Source: JACCZX01 sp963791315
Lineage (GTDB): Bacteria; Pseudomonadota; Gammaproteobacteria; Burkholderiales; Burkholderiaceae_F
Direction of reading: 5' to 3'
Assembly: GCA_963791315.1 (NCBI GenBank)
Contig: CAWBRQ010000009.1
Location: 1 to 64,000 of the forward strand
Length of the DNA stretch: 64,000 bases
The notes beneath the pieces were generated by a model. It ran no database searches. It saw only the letters and a list, made by a program, of their open reading frames with translations, and was not told the DNA's origin. Positions 17,942-28,700 of the stretch are shown here, piece by piece (the stretch's first letter is position 1; each line of letters starts with the position of its first letter). Both the position numbers and the translations under genes were made by a program.

Positions 17942-19535
17942 ATGAAATCCAGCTTGGTCGTCTTGCAGGTTTCGTTGTGCTGGCTGCTGTGGCTGCGTTA
18001 CCTGCCTCAGTCGCGCTGGCGCAGAGCAGAAGGTCCTCAAATTCGTGCCGGAGGCGGATCTGCGCAGCCTGGATCCGATCAGGACGACGGCGTACATCAC
18101 GCGCAACTACGGCTACATGGTCTACGACACGCTGTTCGCGGTGAACGAAAAGTTCGAGAGTACAGCCGCAAATGGTCGACAAGTGGACGTGAGCGACGAC
18201 AAACTCACCTACACGTTCACGCTGCGCGACGGCCTCAAGTGGCATGATGGCCAGCCGGTGCAATCGGCCGACTGCATCGCCTCGATCGAGCGCTGGAGCC
18301 AAGCGCGATGCGCTCGGCCAAAAACTCGCGGACTCGACCGAGCTCATGGACGTCCGTCGACGACAAGACGTTCACGCTGAAGCTGAAAAAGCCGTTCTCG
18401 CTGACGCTCGACGCGCTCGCCAAGCCCTCGTCGAACGTCCCCTTCATCATGCCGGAACGCATCGCCAAGACTGACGCGTTCACGCAAATCATCGAGATCC
18501 GATCGGCTCCGGTCCCTTCAAAATGCTGAAAGCGGAGTGGGTGCCCGGTAGCAAAGTCGTGTTTGTGAAAAACACCGACTACCTGCCGCGCAAGGAGGCG
18601 CCGTCCTGGGCGTCGGGCGGCAAGATCGTGAAGGTCGACCGCGTCGAGTGGGTCTACATTCCCGATTCGGCCACGGCTGCCGCCGCGCTCAGCGCCGGAG
18701 AGGTCGATTGGTGGGAGATGGTGCCAGCGGACCTGGTCCCGCTGCTGTCCAAGAACAAGGACATCACAGGTGGAGAACACCGATCCGATGGGCTCGATCG
18801 GTTTGCTGCGCTTCAACCAGCTGCATCCGCCCTTCAACAACGCAAAGATGCGCCAAGCGCTGCTCTATCCGGTCAACCAGCAGGACTATGCGCTCGGCGA
18901 TCGCCGGAGATGCCAAGCAAGGCAAGCCCTGCCCGTCGTTCTTCACTTGCGGCACGCCGCCGAAAGCGAAGTCGGCGGCGGACGCGCTGACAGGCAAGCG
19001 CGATCTGGCGAAGGCGAAGCAGCTGATCAAGGAAGCGGGCTACAAGGGCGAACGCATCGTCATCGTCGATGCGACGGACCAGCCGATGGTGCATGCGCAG
19101 TGGCTGGTGACGCTCGAGTTGCTGAAGATCCGCGGCCTCAATGCGGAAGTGCAGGCGGGAGACTGGGGGACGCTGATCACGCGACGCGCGGTCAGAGAGC
19201 CGCCGGAAAAAGGCGGCTGGAACATCTTCCACACCTGGATCGTGGGACCGGACATGGTGAATCCGGCCGTGAATTTCCCGATCCGCGGCACCGGCGACAA
19301 GGCGTGGTTCGGATGGCCGACCGATGCCAAGCTCGAAGAGTTGCGCGAAGCCTGGTTCAATGCGACCGATCAAGCCAGCTCCAAGAAGGCGGCAGACGCA
19401 GTGCAGGCGCGAGCGTACGAATTCGTACCGTTCATTCCCACCGCGCAGTTCATCCTTCCAACGGCGTATCGCTCGAACATCTCAGGGGTCATGATTGCGC
19501 CGATCGCGTTCCTGTGGAATGTTGAGAAGAAGTAA
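17942..19535 (+). CDS. ABC transporter substrate-binding protein, family 5, frame broken
   Basis: Periplasmic solute-binding protein for peptides or similar compounds. The ATG at 17942 follows AAGGAGAGCGTC. After a lost G near 17978 a signal peptide appears (GFVVLAAVAALPASVALA), then QKVLKFVPEADLRSLDPIRTTAYITRNYGYMVYDTLF, DGLKWHDGQPV and IGLLRFNQLHPPFNN, all SBP_bac_5 landmarks. Placed indels include an extra A near 18163 and 18772, an extra C near 18352 and an extra G near 18897. About 530 residues in total. First gene of the import operon; substrate unknown. Confidence 0.8.
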
Positions 19536-19550
19536 GGCGCTGGCACATCG

Positions 19551-20495
19551 GTGTTCGCGTATGTAGTGCGTCGATTGTTCGCGACCATCGTCGTCATGGC
19601 GGTGGTCGCGTTCTTCGTCTTCTCGCTGCTTTACCTGACGCCGGGCGATCCGGCAGCGGTGATCGCCGGCGACGCCGCCACGAGCGACGACATCCGGCGC
19701 ATTCGCGCCAACCTCGGCCTCGACGAGCCATTCCTGGTGCGCTTTGGCGGTTGGGTCTGGGGGCTTCTGCACGGCGATCTCGGCATCTCGATCTTCACCA
19801 ACCTGCCGGTGACGCGGCTGATCGCGCAGCGAGTCGAGCCGACGGTGGCGCTCACCTTATGCACGCTGCTGGTCGCCGTTGCGGTCGCGGTACCGCTCGG
19901 CGTGATCGCAGCTGCCAGGGTCGGCACCTGGATCGATCGCAGCGTGATGGTATTTTCGGTGCTCGGGTTTTCGGTGCCGGTGTTCGTGCTCGCCTACATC
20001 CTGATCCTGACGTTTTCAATCGAGCTCGATTGGCTGCCGGTGCAGGGCTAGTCGAAACTTCGACGAAGGCGTCTGGGCGTGGCTGCGGCATCTGATCCTG
20101 CCGAGCATCGCGCTGGGCACCGTGTACATGGCGCTGATCGCGCGCATCACGCGCGCCAGCGATGCTCGACGTGCTGGCGCAGGACTACGTCCGCACGGCG
20201 CAAGCCAAGGGTCTGGCGCCAGCACTCGGTGCTGGTCGGGCATGCTCTCAAGAATGCCGCAGTTCCGATCGTGACGATCATCGGAATCGGCATTGCGCTG
20301 CTGATCAGCGGCGCGATCGTCACTGAAACCGTTTTCGCCATACCCGGCATTGGCCGCCTGACGGTCGATGCGATCCTGCGACGCGATTACCCGATCATCC
20401 AGGGCGTGATCCTGATGTTCTCGGCGACTTATGTGCTGATCAATCTCGCGGTTGATCTCTCCTACATGCTGTTCGACCCGCGGATTCGGTACTGA
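19551..20495 (+). CDS. dppB: Dipeptide-type ABC transporter permease DppB, frame broken
   Basis: Starts with GTG at 19551, 16 bases after the binding protein. FAYVVRRLFATIVVMAVVAFFVF and LLYLTPGDPAAVIAG are the DppB/OppB N-terminus; six membrane segments follow. A G inserted near 20051 creates a false stop (TAG); coding resumes with RNFDEGVWAWLRHLILPSIALG. Further slips lie near 20157 and 20222, then the EAA loop and IGIGIALLISGAIVTETVFAIPGIGRL. About 312 residues. Inner-membrane half of the importer; the symbol is a family label. Confidence 0.75.
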
Positions 20496-20496
20496 G

Positions 20497-21380
20497 ATGG
20501 CGGCGCTCGCGCTTGATCCGCCGCGATCCGTGTCGCCGACCTGGCGCGCGCTTGAACGGATGCACTGCGGCGCCATCCGACTGCGGTGCATCGGCGCGGC
20601 AGTGCTGACGATGATGATCCTGATTGCGCTCTTCGCGCCGTGGCTCGGCACGGTCGACCCGCAGGCGGTGTCGCCGATCCGGCGCTTGAAGCCTCCGTCG
20701 GCCGAATTCTGGTTTGGCAGCGACATGCTCGGGCGCGATGTCTACAGTCGCGTGCTCTATGGGGCCCGCGTCTCGTTGATGGTCGGCTCGCGTCGCGTCT
20801 TCTCAGCACGCTCGTAGTCGGCTCGCGATCGGCCTGGTGACGGGCTACATCCGCTGGCTCGATGCGATCGTGATGCGGGTCATGGACGGCCTGATGTCGA
20901 TACCGTCGGTTCTGCTCGCGATTGCACTGATGGCGTTGACCACGGCGAGCATCGAAAACGTCGTGATCGCGATCACGCTGGCTGAGGTACCGCGTGTGGT
21001 GCGGCTGGTGCGCAGTCGTGGTCTTGAGCTTGCGCGAGCAGCCCTACGTCGAGGCGGCGATCGCCGCGGCACGGCCTGCCGCGGATCACTCGTGCGCGCA
21101 CATTCTGCCGAACACGGTCGCGCCGCTGCTGGTGCAGGGGACCTATATCTGCGCCTCGGCGATGATCACCGAGGCGATCCTGTCGTTCATCGGCGCCGGT
21201 ACGCCGCCGAACATTCCCAGCTGGGGCAACATCATGGCCGAGGCGCGCAGCCTGTTTCAGATTGCCGGCTACCTGATCCTGTTTCCCGGGATTTGTCTGT
21301 CGCTGACCGTGCTTGCCGTGAATCTGCTGGGCGACGGCATGCGCGACGCGCTCGACCCGCGCCTGGCGCGGCGCATGTGA
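20497..21380 (+). CDS. dppC: Dipeptide-type ABC transporter permease DppC, frame broken
   Basis: ATG at 20497, one base after the dppB stop. An N-terminal cytoplasmic tail, then AAVLTMMILIALFAPWLGTVDP and PSAEFWFGSDMLGRDVYSRVLYGARVSLMVG, typical of DppC/OppC. Frame breaks near 20790-20830 and near 21010 interrupt the middle. It ends with LVQGTYICASAMITEAILSFIGAGTPPNIPSWGNIM and LGDGMRDALDPRLARRM. About 293 residues. It pairs with DppB to form the membrane channel. Confidence 0.75.
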
Positions 21381-21385
21381 GCGAG

Positions 21386-22400
<1,015 letters not shown>

Positions 22401-22402
22401 GC

Positions 22403-23504
22403 GTGAGCGCCGGCCGACCCAAGCGTCCGACCACGTGCGGGCAGGCGCGTAGCGACCGGCGGCGCACAGTCGACTCGCCTACTGCTGCATGTCGCAGGTA
22501 TCGACCTGACCAAGCATTTCCCGGTCCGGAGGGGCGTGTTCGGCCGCAGATAAGCGGCCAGGTGCATGCGGTCGACGACGTGAGCTTCTACGATTGCCGA
22601 AGGCGAGACGCTCGGACTGGTCGGCGAGTCCGGTTGCGGCAAGTCGACCGACCGGCAAGACGATCCTGCGAGCTGCATCGAGCCGACAGCCGGCACAGTG
22701 CTTATGGCGCGGGCAGCGCATCGACCGCCTGCGCGGCCGTCGCGATGCGCGCGGTGCGGCGCGAGCTGCAGGCGGTGTTTCAGGACCCGTATTCGTCGCT
22801 CAACCCGCGCATGCGCGCCGCCGACATCGTCGCCGAGCCGATCCGACAACTTCGAGATCGCGTCGCCGGCGCAGATCCGCGATCGCGTCGCAGCGCTGTT
22901 CGACAAGGTGGGGCTGCGCGCCGATCAGATGGTGAAGTATCCGTACGAGTTCTCGGGCGGCCAGCGTCAGCGGCTCGGCATCGCGCGCGCGCTGGCGCCG
23001 TGAAGCCGCGGCTGATCGTCTGCGACGAGCCGGTATCGGCGCTCGATGTCTCGGTGCAGGCGCAGGTGATCAACCTGCTGATGGACCTGCAGAAGCGAGC
23101 TCGGACTCTCGTATCTGTTCGTCGCGCACGATCTGGCGGTGGTCGAGCACATCAGCCACCGCGTCGCGGTGATGTATCTCGGCAAGATCGTCGAGCTCGC
23201 CGACGAAGCGTCGCTCTTCGCGAGCCCGCAGCATCCGTACACCGAAGCGCTGCTCTCGCGGTGCCGGTGCCCGATCCGAAGATCCAAGCAACAGCGCGTG
23301 ATCCTCGCGGGCGACGTGCCGAGCCCGATCGATCCGCCGTCGGGCTGCCGTTTTCACACGCGCTGCCCGTACGCCTTCGAGCGTTGCCGCATCGAAGAGC
23401 CGCTGATGAAACAAGTTCGGCCTGCGCACTGGGCAGCATGTCACTTGCGCGATGCTGTTCCCGCGCCGTCTACGCCGCTTGCGGTGGACGCCCGATCGGG
23501 TTGA
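22403..23504 (+). CDS. dppF: Dipeptide-type ABC transporter ATPase DppF, frame broken
   Basis: Second ATPase of the importer. Start GTG at 22403 just after the dppD stop is tentative. IDLTKHFPVRRGVFGR appears near 22500, Walker A GESGCGKS near 22625, VFQDPYSSLNPRM near 22780, signature FSGGQRQRLGIARAL, Walker B IVCDEPVSALDVSVQ, VAHDLAVVEHISHRVAVMYLGKIVE and the C-terminal GCRFHTRCPYAFERC metal/Fe-S-like motif. Several slips separate these blocks. Its stop at 23504 overlaps the convergent amidase by 35 bases. Confidence 0.75.
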
Positions 23505-24875
23505 GCTCGGCGATGAACTTCGCGCACCCGAGAATGCGCGGCTCTGAGCAGCGCGGACCGATGATCTGGATTCCAACCGGCAGCCCCGAGCTTGTCATGC
23601 CAGCCGGCACAGACGCAGCAGGCAGCGCAACGAGCGACACGATAAAGGCCGGCGCAAACCACGTCGTGTAGTTGTCGAGCTTCCTTCCGCCAATCTCGGT
23701 CGGATGGTTCTTCTCGACCGGAAACGGCGGCACTGGCACTGTCGGCGTGAGCAGCAGGTCGTACTCATCGAAGAAGCGGCGCAGTCGACGCCAGATCTCG
23801 GCGCGCTTGCGCTCGGCGACGGCGATGTCGCGGCTCGTCAGCATCAAGCCTGACTCGATGTTGCCAGCCAGGTTCGGACCGAACTCGTGCAGGCGATCGA
23901 GCCGATCTGTGTACTGCGCCACCATCGATTCGCCGCGCAGGACTTGATAAGCATCAACACCCTCGGCGAGGTCGAGCGTCAGTTCGGTCACCAGGGCGTG
24001 TGCTTGGCTAAGCCGAAGCGCCGCCGAGCGACACACGCGCGCCACTTCAGCATCGACACCCAGCCCGGCGATGTCGGCGACATAGCCGATCGACAGACCT
24101 CTCAAGTCGCGCGTTTTCTTCGATCATTCGCACCAGTTGGCCGCGCCACGGCGGGTCGAATGAAATCGGCGAGGACGCGTGTCGCACCCGCCATCGCGTC
24201 GAGCATTAGTCCCACATCGCTGGCGCTGCGTGCAACCGGCCCATGCACGCAGGTCGGATCCCAAGGCATGGGCTCCGCCGAGTTCGGTACCAATCCTGCC
24301 GTTGGACGCAGGCCGATGACGCCGCAGTACGCCGCTGGCACTCTGAGGCTGCAGCCGACATCGGTCCCTTCGGCAAGCGGCAGCATGCGTGCCGCCACTG
24401 CGGCAGCGCCACCGCCGGTCGAGCCACCCGCCGTCAGGCGCAAGTCCCACGGGTTGCGCGTAGCGCCGAACACGTTGTTGACAGTGTTCGCCCCAGTCGC
24501 GAACTCAGGCGTATTTGTTTTTCCGACGACGATTGCGCCAGCGGCCTTGAGGCGCGTCACGACTTCTGCGTCTTCAGTGGGCACATGCTCGGCGTACAAA
24601 GGCGAGCCATAGGTCGTTCGAATGCCGGCGGTCGGCGTGACGTCCTTGATACCGATCGGTACGCCATGCAGCGGGCCCAGTATGCTTCCGCGCATGGCTG
24701 CGTCTTCGGCCGCTCGCGCCGCCTCCATCGCCTGCTCTGCAGCAAGCGTGCAAATCGCGTTGATTGCGGGATTGGCGCGCGCGATCGCATCGAGATGCGA
24801 CTTCAGTATTTCCACCGGGCTGAGCGCCTTGCTGCGCACCGCTCGCGCGAGATCGACGGCGCTCATGTTATTCAT
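23470..24875 (-). CDS. Amidase-signature family amidase, one frameshift
   Basis: About 468 residues across two frames joined near 24100. Catalytic Ser-cisSer-Lys elements are visible: HGVPIGIKDVT (Lys), TAGGSTGGGAAAVAA (cis residue is Thr where Ser is usual) and GTDVGCSLRVPAAYCG (nucleophilic Ser; Cys where Gly is usual). The C-terminal frame holds EYDLLLTPTVPVPPFP and LPAASVPAGMTSSGLPVGIQIIGP. It hydrolyses an amide to acid and ammonia. Convergent with the dpp operon, so a plausible role is cleaving the imported amide. Confidence 0.8.
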
Positions 24876-24975
24876 TCAAACTCTCCAAGGGCCATGGCCT
24901 GCACGTTACCTTCAATGTTGAATACGATGCGACTATGGGCCAGAAAACTTGCACTACGGTGCGCCTCTTAACGCA

Positions 24976-26017
24976 ATGACCTTGCAACAGCTTAGGCATC
25001 GAGCTACCGATCATTCAAGCGCCGATGGCGGGCGTGCAAGGCAGCGCACTCGCAATCGCCGTCTCGAATGCAGGCGGACTCGGCTCATTGCCGTGCGCGA
25101 TGCTGAGTGTGGAAGCGATGCGCAATGAGCTTGCAGCCATCAAGGCGCAAACCAGCAAGCCTTTTAACGTGAATTTCTTTTGCCACGTACCGCCCGTGCC
25201 GAGCGCGGAGCGCGAAGCGTCTTGGCGGACTGCGCTGTCACCGTATTACGCAGAGTTCGGGATCGATGCGAGCACGATTCCGGCTGGACCCGGACGCAAC
25301 CCTTTTAGCGCCGAAGTCGCGCAGGTGCTTAGCGAATTCAAGCCGACGGTAGTGAGCTTTCATTTCGGCCTGCCCTCTGCTGACTTGTTAGCCCGCGTGA
25401 AAAGTTGGGGCGCGAAGATCCTCGCTTCCGCCACCACCGTCGAAGAAGCTCGCTGGCTCGAAGCGCAGGGCGTCGATGCGATCATCGCGCAAGGTTTGGA
25501 GGCAGGCGGTCATCGCGGGATCTTCTTGTCGGAAGACCTGACGACTCAAGTCAGTACGTTTGCGCTGGTGCCGCAAATCGTGCGGCAAGTGCGGCGGCCC
25601 GTCATTGCCGCCGGCGGCATTGCCGATTCAAAGGGCGTCGCAGCTGCGATGAAGCTTGGTGCGGCCGGTGTGCAGATCGGGACAGCCTACTTGCTCTGCC
25701 CCGAGGCGACGACGACCCCGATACATCGCGCAGCGCTGAAGAGCGATAGCGCGCGCCATACGGCACTGACGAACCTTTTCACCGGCCGCCCTGCCCGTGG
25801 AATTGTGAATCGCTTGATCAAAGAGCTAGGGCCCATCAGCTCCGCCGTACCCGCTTTTCCGTTGGCAACTGCCGCCATTGCGCCGTTGCGTGCGAAGGTC
25901 GAAAGCAAGGGCAGTGGCGAGTTTTCGCCGCTATGGGCTGGCCAGAACACAACCGGTTGCAAAGAAATACCCGCCGCTGAACTCACTCGACAGCTCGCTG
26001 CGGAACTTCACAGCTAG
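24976..26017 (+). CDS. Nitronate monooxygenase-family (2-nitropropane dioxygenase) flavoprotein
   Basis: FMN TIM-barrel enzyme oxidising alkyl nitronates, or a related reductase. The main frame starts IIQAPMAGVQGSALAIAVSNAGGLGSLPC and continues with NVNFFCH, the FMN-binding AQGLEAGGHRG, VIAAGGIAD and LGAAGVQIGTAYLLCPEA. The natural N-terminus MTLQQ at 24976 is one base out of frame with LGIELPIIQAPM; an extra C near 24991 explains it. If that is ignored, the first ATG in frame is 25025. About 346 residues. Confidence 0.8.
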
Positions 26018-26041
26018 CCGGCTTAGGGTCGAACCACCAGG

Positions 26042-26587
26042 TCAGTCACCGACACCGCGCCGTGCGCGCATGGCGCGACCAATGCGCGTGAGGTCGTCAT
26101 CCGTCAGCAAGCGCGCCGCCATCGGCAGCAGCTCGCTCTCTTCGCGCTCAATGTGCCGCTGATACAAACGCACCAGCGCTTCGACGGAATCCGAGTGCAG
26201 CAATACGGACTCCCCCGCAACCACACGCTCGAGCACCGCGCGCACGTCCTGCCAGCGTGCTTCGAGCTCGCGATGCTCTGCCGTTAGCGCGGCCGTCAAT
26301 TCGCGCAGGCACACCGGGTCCGATCCCGCTACTGACTCGAGGAGCGCCGGGAAGAGATCCTGCTCTTCATCGGCGTGATGGTGCTTCGCCGATGTCTCGA
26401 AATAACGCATGACGTTGGTTGCCGCGACACGCGCCTCGGCCACCGTGCCGTGCTTCGCCAGGTACGGCACGAGCCGCCGCAACGTGGCGCATTGACTCTC
26501 AATTCGCGAGTGGCATGCGGAAAGCATCTCGAGCGGCACTTCGAATCCCGCCGCAGGGGTCGAATAGCCGGGCAGACTGCTGCTCAT
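26042..26587 (-). CDS. Hemerythrin HHE-domain protein
   Basis: 181 residues forming a four-helix bundle. Likely diiron ligands are His in LSACHSRIE, His/Glu in AKHHHADEEQDLFP, His in LTAEHRELE and His/Glu in YQRHIEREESELLP. Such proteins bind O2, NO or iron, or protect from nitrosative and oxidative stress. No signal peptide, so cytoplasmic. Its ATG overlaps the stop of the MarR gene by 4 bases, so it is the second gene of that operon. Confidence 0.85.
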   Translation of the reverse strand: MSSSLPGYSTPAAGFEVPLEMLSACHSRIESQCATLRRLVPYLAKHGTVAEARVAATNVMRYFETSAKHHHADEEQDLFPALLESVAGSDPVCLRELTAALTAEHRELEARWQDVRAVLERVVAGESVLLHSDSVEALVRLYQRHIEREESELLPMAARLLTDDDLTRIGRAMRARRGVGD

Positions 26588-26991
26588 TGCGTGATGCCCA
26601 ATACTGAAAATCCAGTCTTGACCGACTGCAACTCATCTCGATGAAGACGCGCCAGTTGCTCCAGGCACTCGTCTCCTTTTTTCGTTAGCTGCACTTCGAC
26701 GCGACGCTTGTCGCCACGACTCGCGTTGCGCCTGACCAAACCCGCCTCTTCGCAGCGCGAGATCAGCGCAACAACGCCATGGTGCTTGGCCTGCAAGCGT
26801 TCGGCAAGCTCGTCGACATTGGCCCAATCGCGGCCCGGAAAGCCCTTGAGCTGAAGCATCAGCTGGTACTGCAGGGGCGTGACTCCGCCCTTGCGCGTCA
26901 CCTCTTCGCTGAATCTGAGAAAGCGGCGCAGTGCATAGCGAAATTGCGCCAGCGTTTCGAAATCGGCTTTTGACATCGTGCGTGTAGACAT
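26584..26991 (-). CDS. MarR-family transcriptional regulator
   Basis: 135 residues. RYALRRFLRFSEEVTRKGGVTPLQYQLMLQL is the dimerisation helix; NVDELAERLQAKHHGVVALISRCEEAGLVRRN is the winged helix, with RGDKRRVEVQLTKKG as the wing. MarR proteins usually repress their own operon and release DNA on ligand or thiol oxidation; one Cys lies in the recognition region. The perfect palindrome at 27010-27032, 18 bases upstream of the ATG, is its probable operator. Confidence 0.85.
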   Translation of the reverse strand: MSTRTMSKADFETLAQFRYALRRFLRFSEEVTRKGGVTPLQYQLMLQLKGFPGRDWANVDELAERLQAKHHGVVALISRCEEAGLVRRNASRGDKRRVEVQLTKKGDECLEQLARLHRDELQSVKTGFSVLGITQ

Positions 26992-27009
26992 CCGGTAGCT
27001 CCGTGGCCA

Positions 27010-27032
27010 AATGTATCACGTCGTGATACATT
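27010..27032. promoter_or_regulatory. Perfect 23-bp palindrome, probable MarR operator
   Basis: Arms AATGTATCACG (27010-27020) and CGTGATACATT (27022-27032) are exact reverse complements around a central T. It lies in the 47-bp gap between the divergent marR and metallophosphoesterase genes, ending only 6 bases before the latter's ATG. A dimeric regulator bound here would block both promoters. Confidence 0.75.
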
Positions 27033-27038
27033 GACGCA

Positions 27039-27809
27039 ATGAAACTTAACGTGCTGTCTGACCTGCACCTGAGCTTCGAAGGGATGGACAGGCCACGGAA
27101 CGGTGCCGACGTGGTCGTTCTGGCGGGAGACATCGCACGCCCGCGTGAGTCGGCAGCGTGGGCTCTGGGCTTCGATAAGCCAGTGCTTTATGTGCTGGGC
27201 AATCACGAGTTCTATGGCGGCAGCGTCGAAGGCACGGCAGACGAACTCAAGCGTCTGTGTGCCGGCAGCCATGTGCACGTGCTGGACGACGACCAAATCG
27301 TGATCGACGGCGTGCGCTTTGTTGGCAGCACGCTATGGACCGACTTCATGCTGTTCGGCGACGGTGACGCCAAGGACGCAGCGATGGCCGAAGCGCGCCT
27401 GTTCATGCGTGACTTCAGCCGCATCAGTACGGGTGATGCATCGAATGAGGTGTTCACTCCGGTGGATTGCGCGGCTTTGTTCGCGCGTCACGCCGATTGG
27501 CTCCATCAGCGGCTTGCCGTTCCGCATCCGGGACCGACGGTGGTGATCACCCACCACGCGCCGTCGCGGCAGAGCATTCATCCGAGGTATGCCGACTCAC
27601 TGCTGAACGCGTGCTTTGTATCCGATGCCGAATATCTGCTCGACGCTGCCCGCGCACCGTTGTGGATTCATGGTCACACGCATGACAGCTTCGACTACGC
27701 CGTGCACGGCACACGCGTTGTGTGCAACCCACGCGGATACGCAAAGGCGGGCGTGAACGAGAACCCGCACTTCAACCCGAATTTGATGATCGAAGTCGCA
27801 GCGGGTTAA
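27039..27809 (+). CDS. Calcineurin-like metallophosphoesterase
   Basis: 256 residues, intact. The dimetal centre motifs are all present: SDLHL (Asp8, His10), LAGDIA (Asp31), LGNHEFY (Asn55, His56), VVITHHAP (His) and IHGHTHDSFD. It hydrolyses a phosphoester in the cytoplasm; the substrate is unknown. It is divergent from marR-hemerythrin and its ATG is almost on top of the palindrome, so the transcript must have a very short or no leader. Regulation by the MarR protein is inferred. Confidence 0.85.
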   Translation: MKLNVLSDLHLSFEGMDRPRNGADVVVLAGDIARPRESAAWALGFDKPVLYVLGNHEFYGGSVEGTADELKRLCAGSHVHVLDDDQIVIDGVRFVGSTLWTDFMLFGDGDAKDAAMAEARLFMRDFSRISTGDASNEVFTPVDCAALFARHADWLHQRLAVPHPGPTVVITHHAPSRQSIHPRYADSLLNACFVSDAEYLLDAARAPLWIHGHTHDSFDYAVHGTRVVCNPRGYAKAGVNENPHFNPNLMIEVAAG

Positions 27810-27962
27810 GCGCGGCGAAATTTTTTTCGCACGCACCTGCATCCGAATTCGCTCGCACCTCGTAAGTGGCTATCAGAGGACGGCCCCGCCGTTCTTTGCT
27901 TATTGCCGCGGCCCGAAGCCCGGCAAACACTCACAAACCTATCGAAAAAATGGAGTTGAACA

Positions 27963-28541
27963 ATGCATAAGAATAATGACGGGCCGAACCAGGGCCTTGA
28001 AGGGAAGGAATCAAAGAAGGGCCTCGCCTCGAAATCCGGCTCGGGAGCCGCGTCCATGCGCGCGCTTGGCGTCGGCTTGCTGATGGCCAGTAGCGCCGCC
28101 AGTGCATTCGCCGGCACGTTATCCGTGACCGAGGAAGTCGAACTGAAGGCATCACCGGCGCGTACATGGGCGGTCATCAACGATTTCCAGCGCTGGCAGA
28201 CCTGGCATCCGGCGTTCGCCAGTACTGAAATCACCCAAGGCACCGGCAACACGAAGGGCACGGTGCGGGTTCTGGCAACTCAAGACGGCGCGAAGTTCAC
28301 CGAAGAGTTGCTCTCGTACGACCCTGCGTCGCATTCGTACCGGTACCGGATCATCGAGTCGCCGCTGCCAATTAGCGGCTACGTTTCGAAGATCGAAGTC
28401 AAAAAGAGCCACTCGGGCTCGCGAATCATCTGGAGCTCTGACTTCACCGTGAATCCTGGTGCTTCCGCCGAGGATATGAAAAAGACGATCGCGGGCGTGT
28501 ACCGCGCCGGTCTCGACAATCTCAGGACCAACCTGAACTAG
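27963..28541 (+). CDS. Exported SRPBCC-fold (polyketide cyclase-like) protein
   Basis: 192 residues. A 30-residue polar N-terminus rich in Gly/Lys/Ser precedes a hydrophobic segment (MRALGVGLLMASSAASAFAG), probably a signal peptide; Met32 could be the true start. The mature part VTEEVELKASPARTWAVINDFQRWQTWHPAFAS is the classic START/SRPBCC opening, a cavity-forming fold that binds hydrophobic ligands. Followed by strong hairpins before the ECF sigma gene. Confidence 0.7.
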   Translation: MHKNNDGPNQGLEGKESKKGLASKSGSGAASMRALGVGLLMASSAASAFAGTLSVTEEVELKASPARTWAVINDFQRWQTWHPAFASTEITQGTGNTKGTVRVLATQDGAKFTEELLSYDPASHSYRYRIIESPLPISGYVSKIEVKKSHSGSRIIWSSDFTVNPGASAEDMKKTIAGVYRAGLDNLRTNLN

Positions 28542-28555
28542 TACTAAGAGAGCGT

Positions 28556-28607
28556 CTAACTGCCGCATCGATACCGGCCGCCCGGCGCGGATCGTGCGGC
28601 ACGTTAG
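28556..28607 (+). terminator. Long imperfect stem-loop after the SRPBCC gene
   Basis: CTAAC-TGCCGCA (28556-28567) pairs with TGCGGCA-CGTTAG (28595-28607) with one bulged base, extended inside by CGAT/ATCG around a GC-rich loop. It sits 14 bases after the stop at 28541. There is no T-run, so it may be a terminator aided by other factors, an RNA-processing site or a regulatory leader for the sigma gene. Confidence 0.5.
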
Positions 28608-28618
28608 GCTCTTGCACA

Positions 28619-28636
28619 CCCGGTCTCGTCACCGGG
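28619..28636 (+). other. Second hairpin upstream of the ECF sigma gene
   Basis: CCCGGT and ACCGGG form a perfect 6-bp stem around CTCGTC, 11 bases after the larger stem-loop. A GGAAC (28656-28660) and a TCTGA (28680-28684) follow, resembling an extracytoplasmic-sigma promoter with spacing slightly longer than usual. Confidence 0.35.
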
Positions 28637-28700
28637 CTCTGGGCCCAAAATAACGGGAACGCAGCGCGTCCCCGCCGCATCTGATGACCAGAGAACAACT

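Noticed and set aside
27815..27840. Terminator after the phosphoesterase
   Set aside because: GCGAAA/TTTCGC around a T-run is too weak and AT-rich to claim as a terminator.
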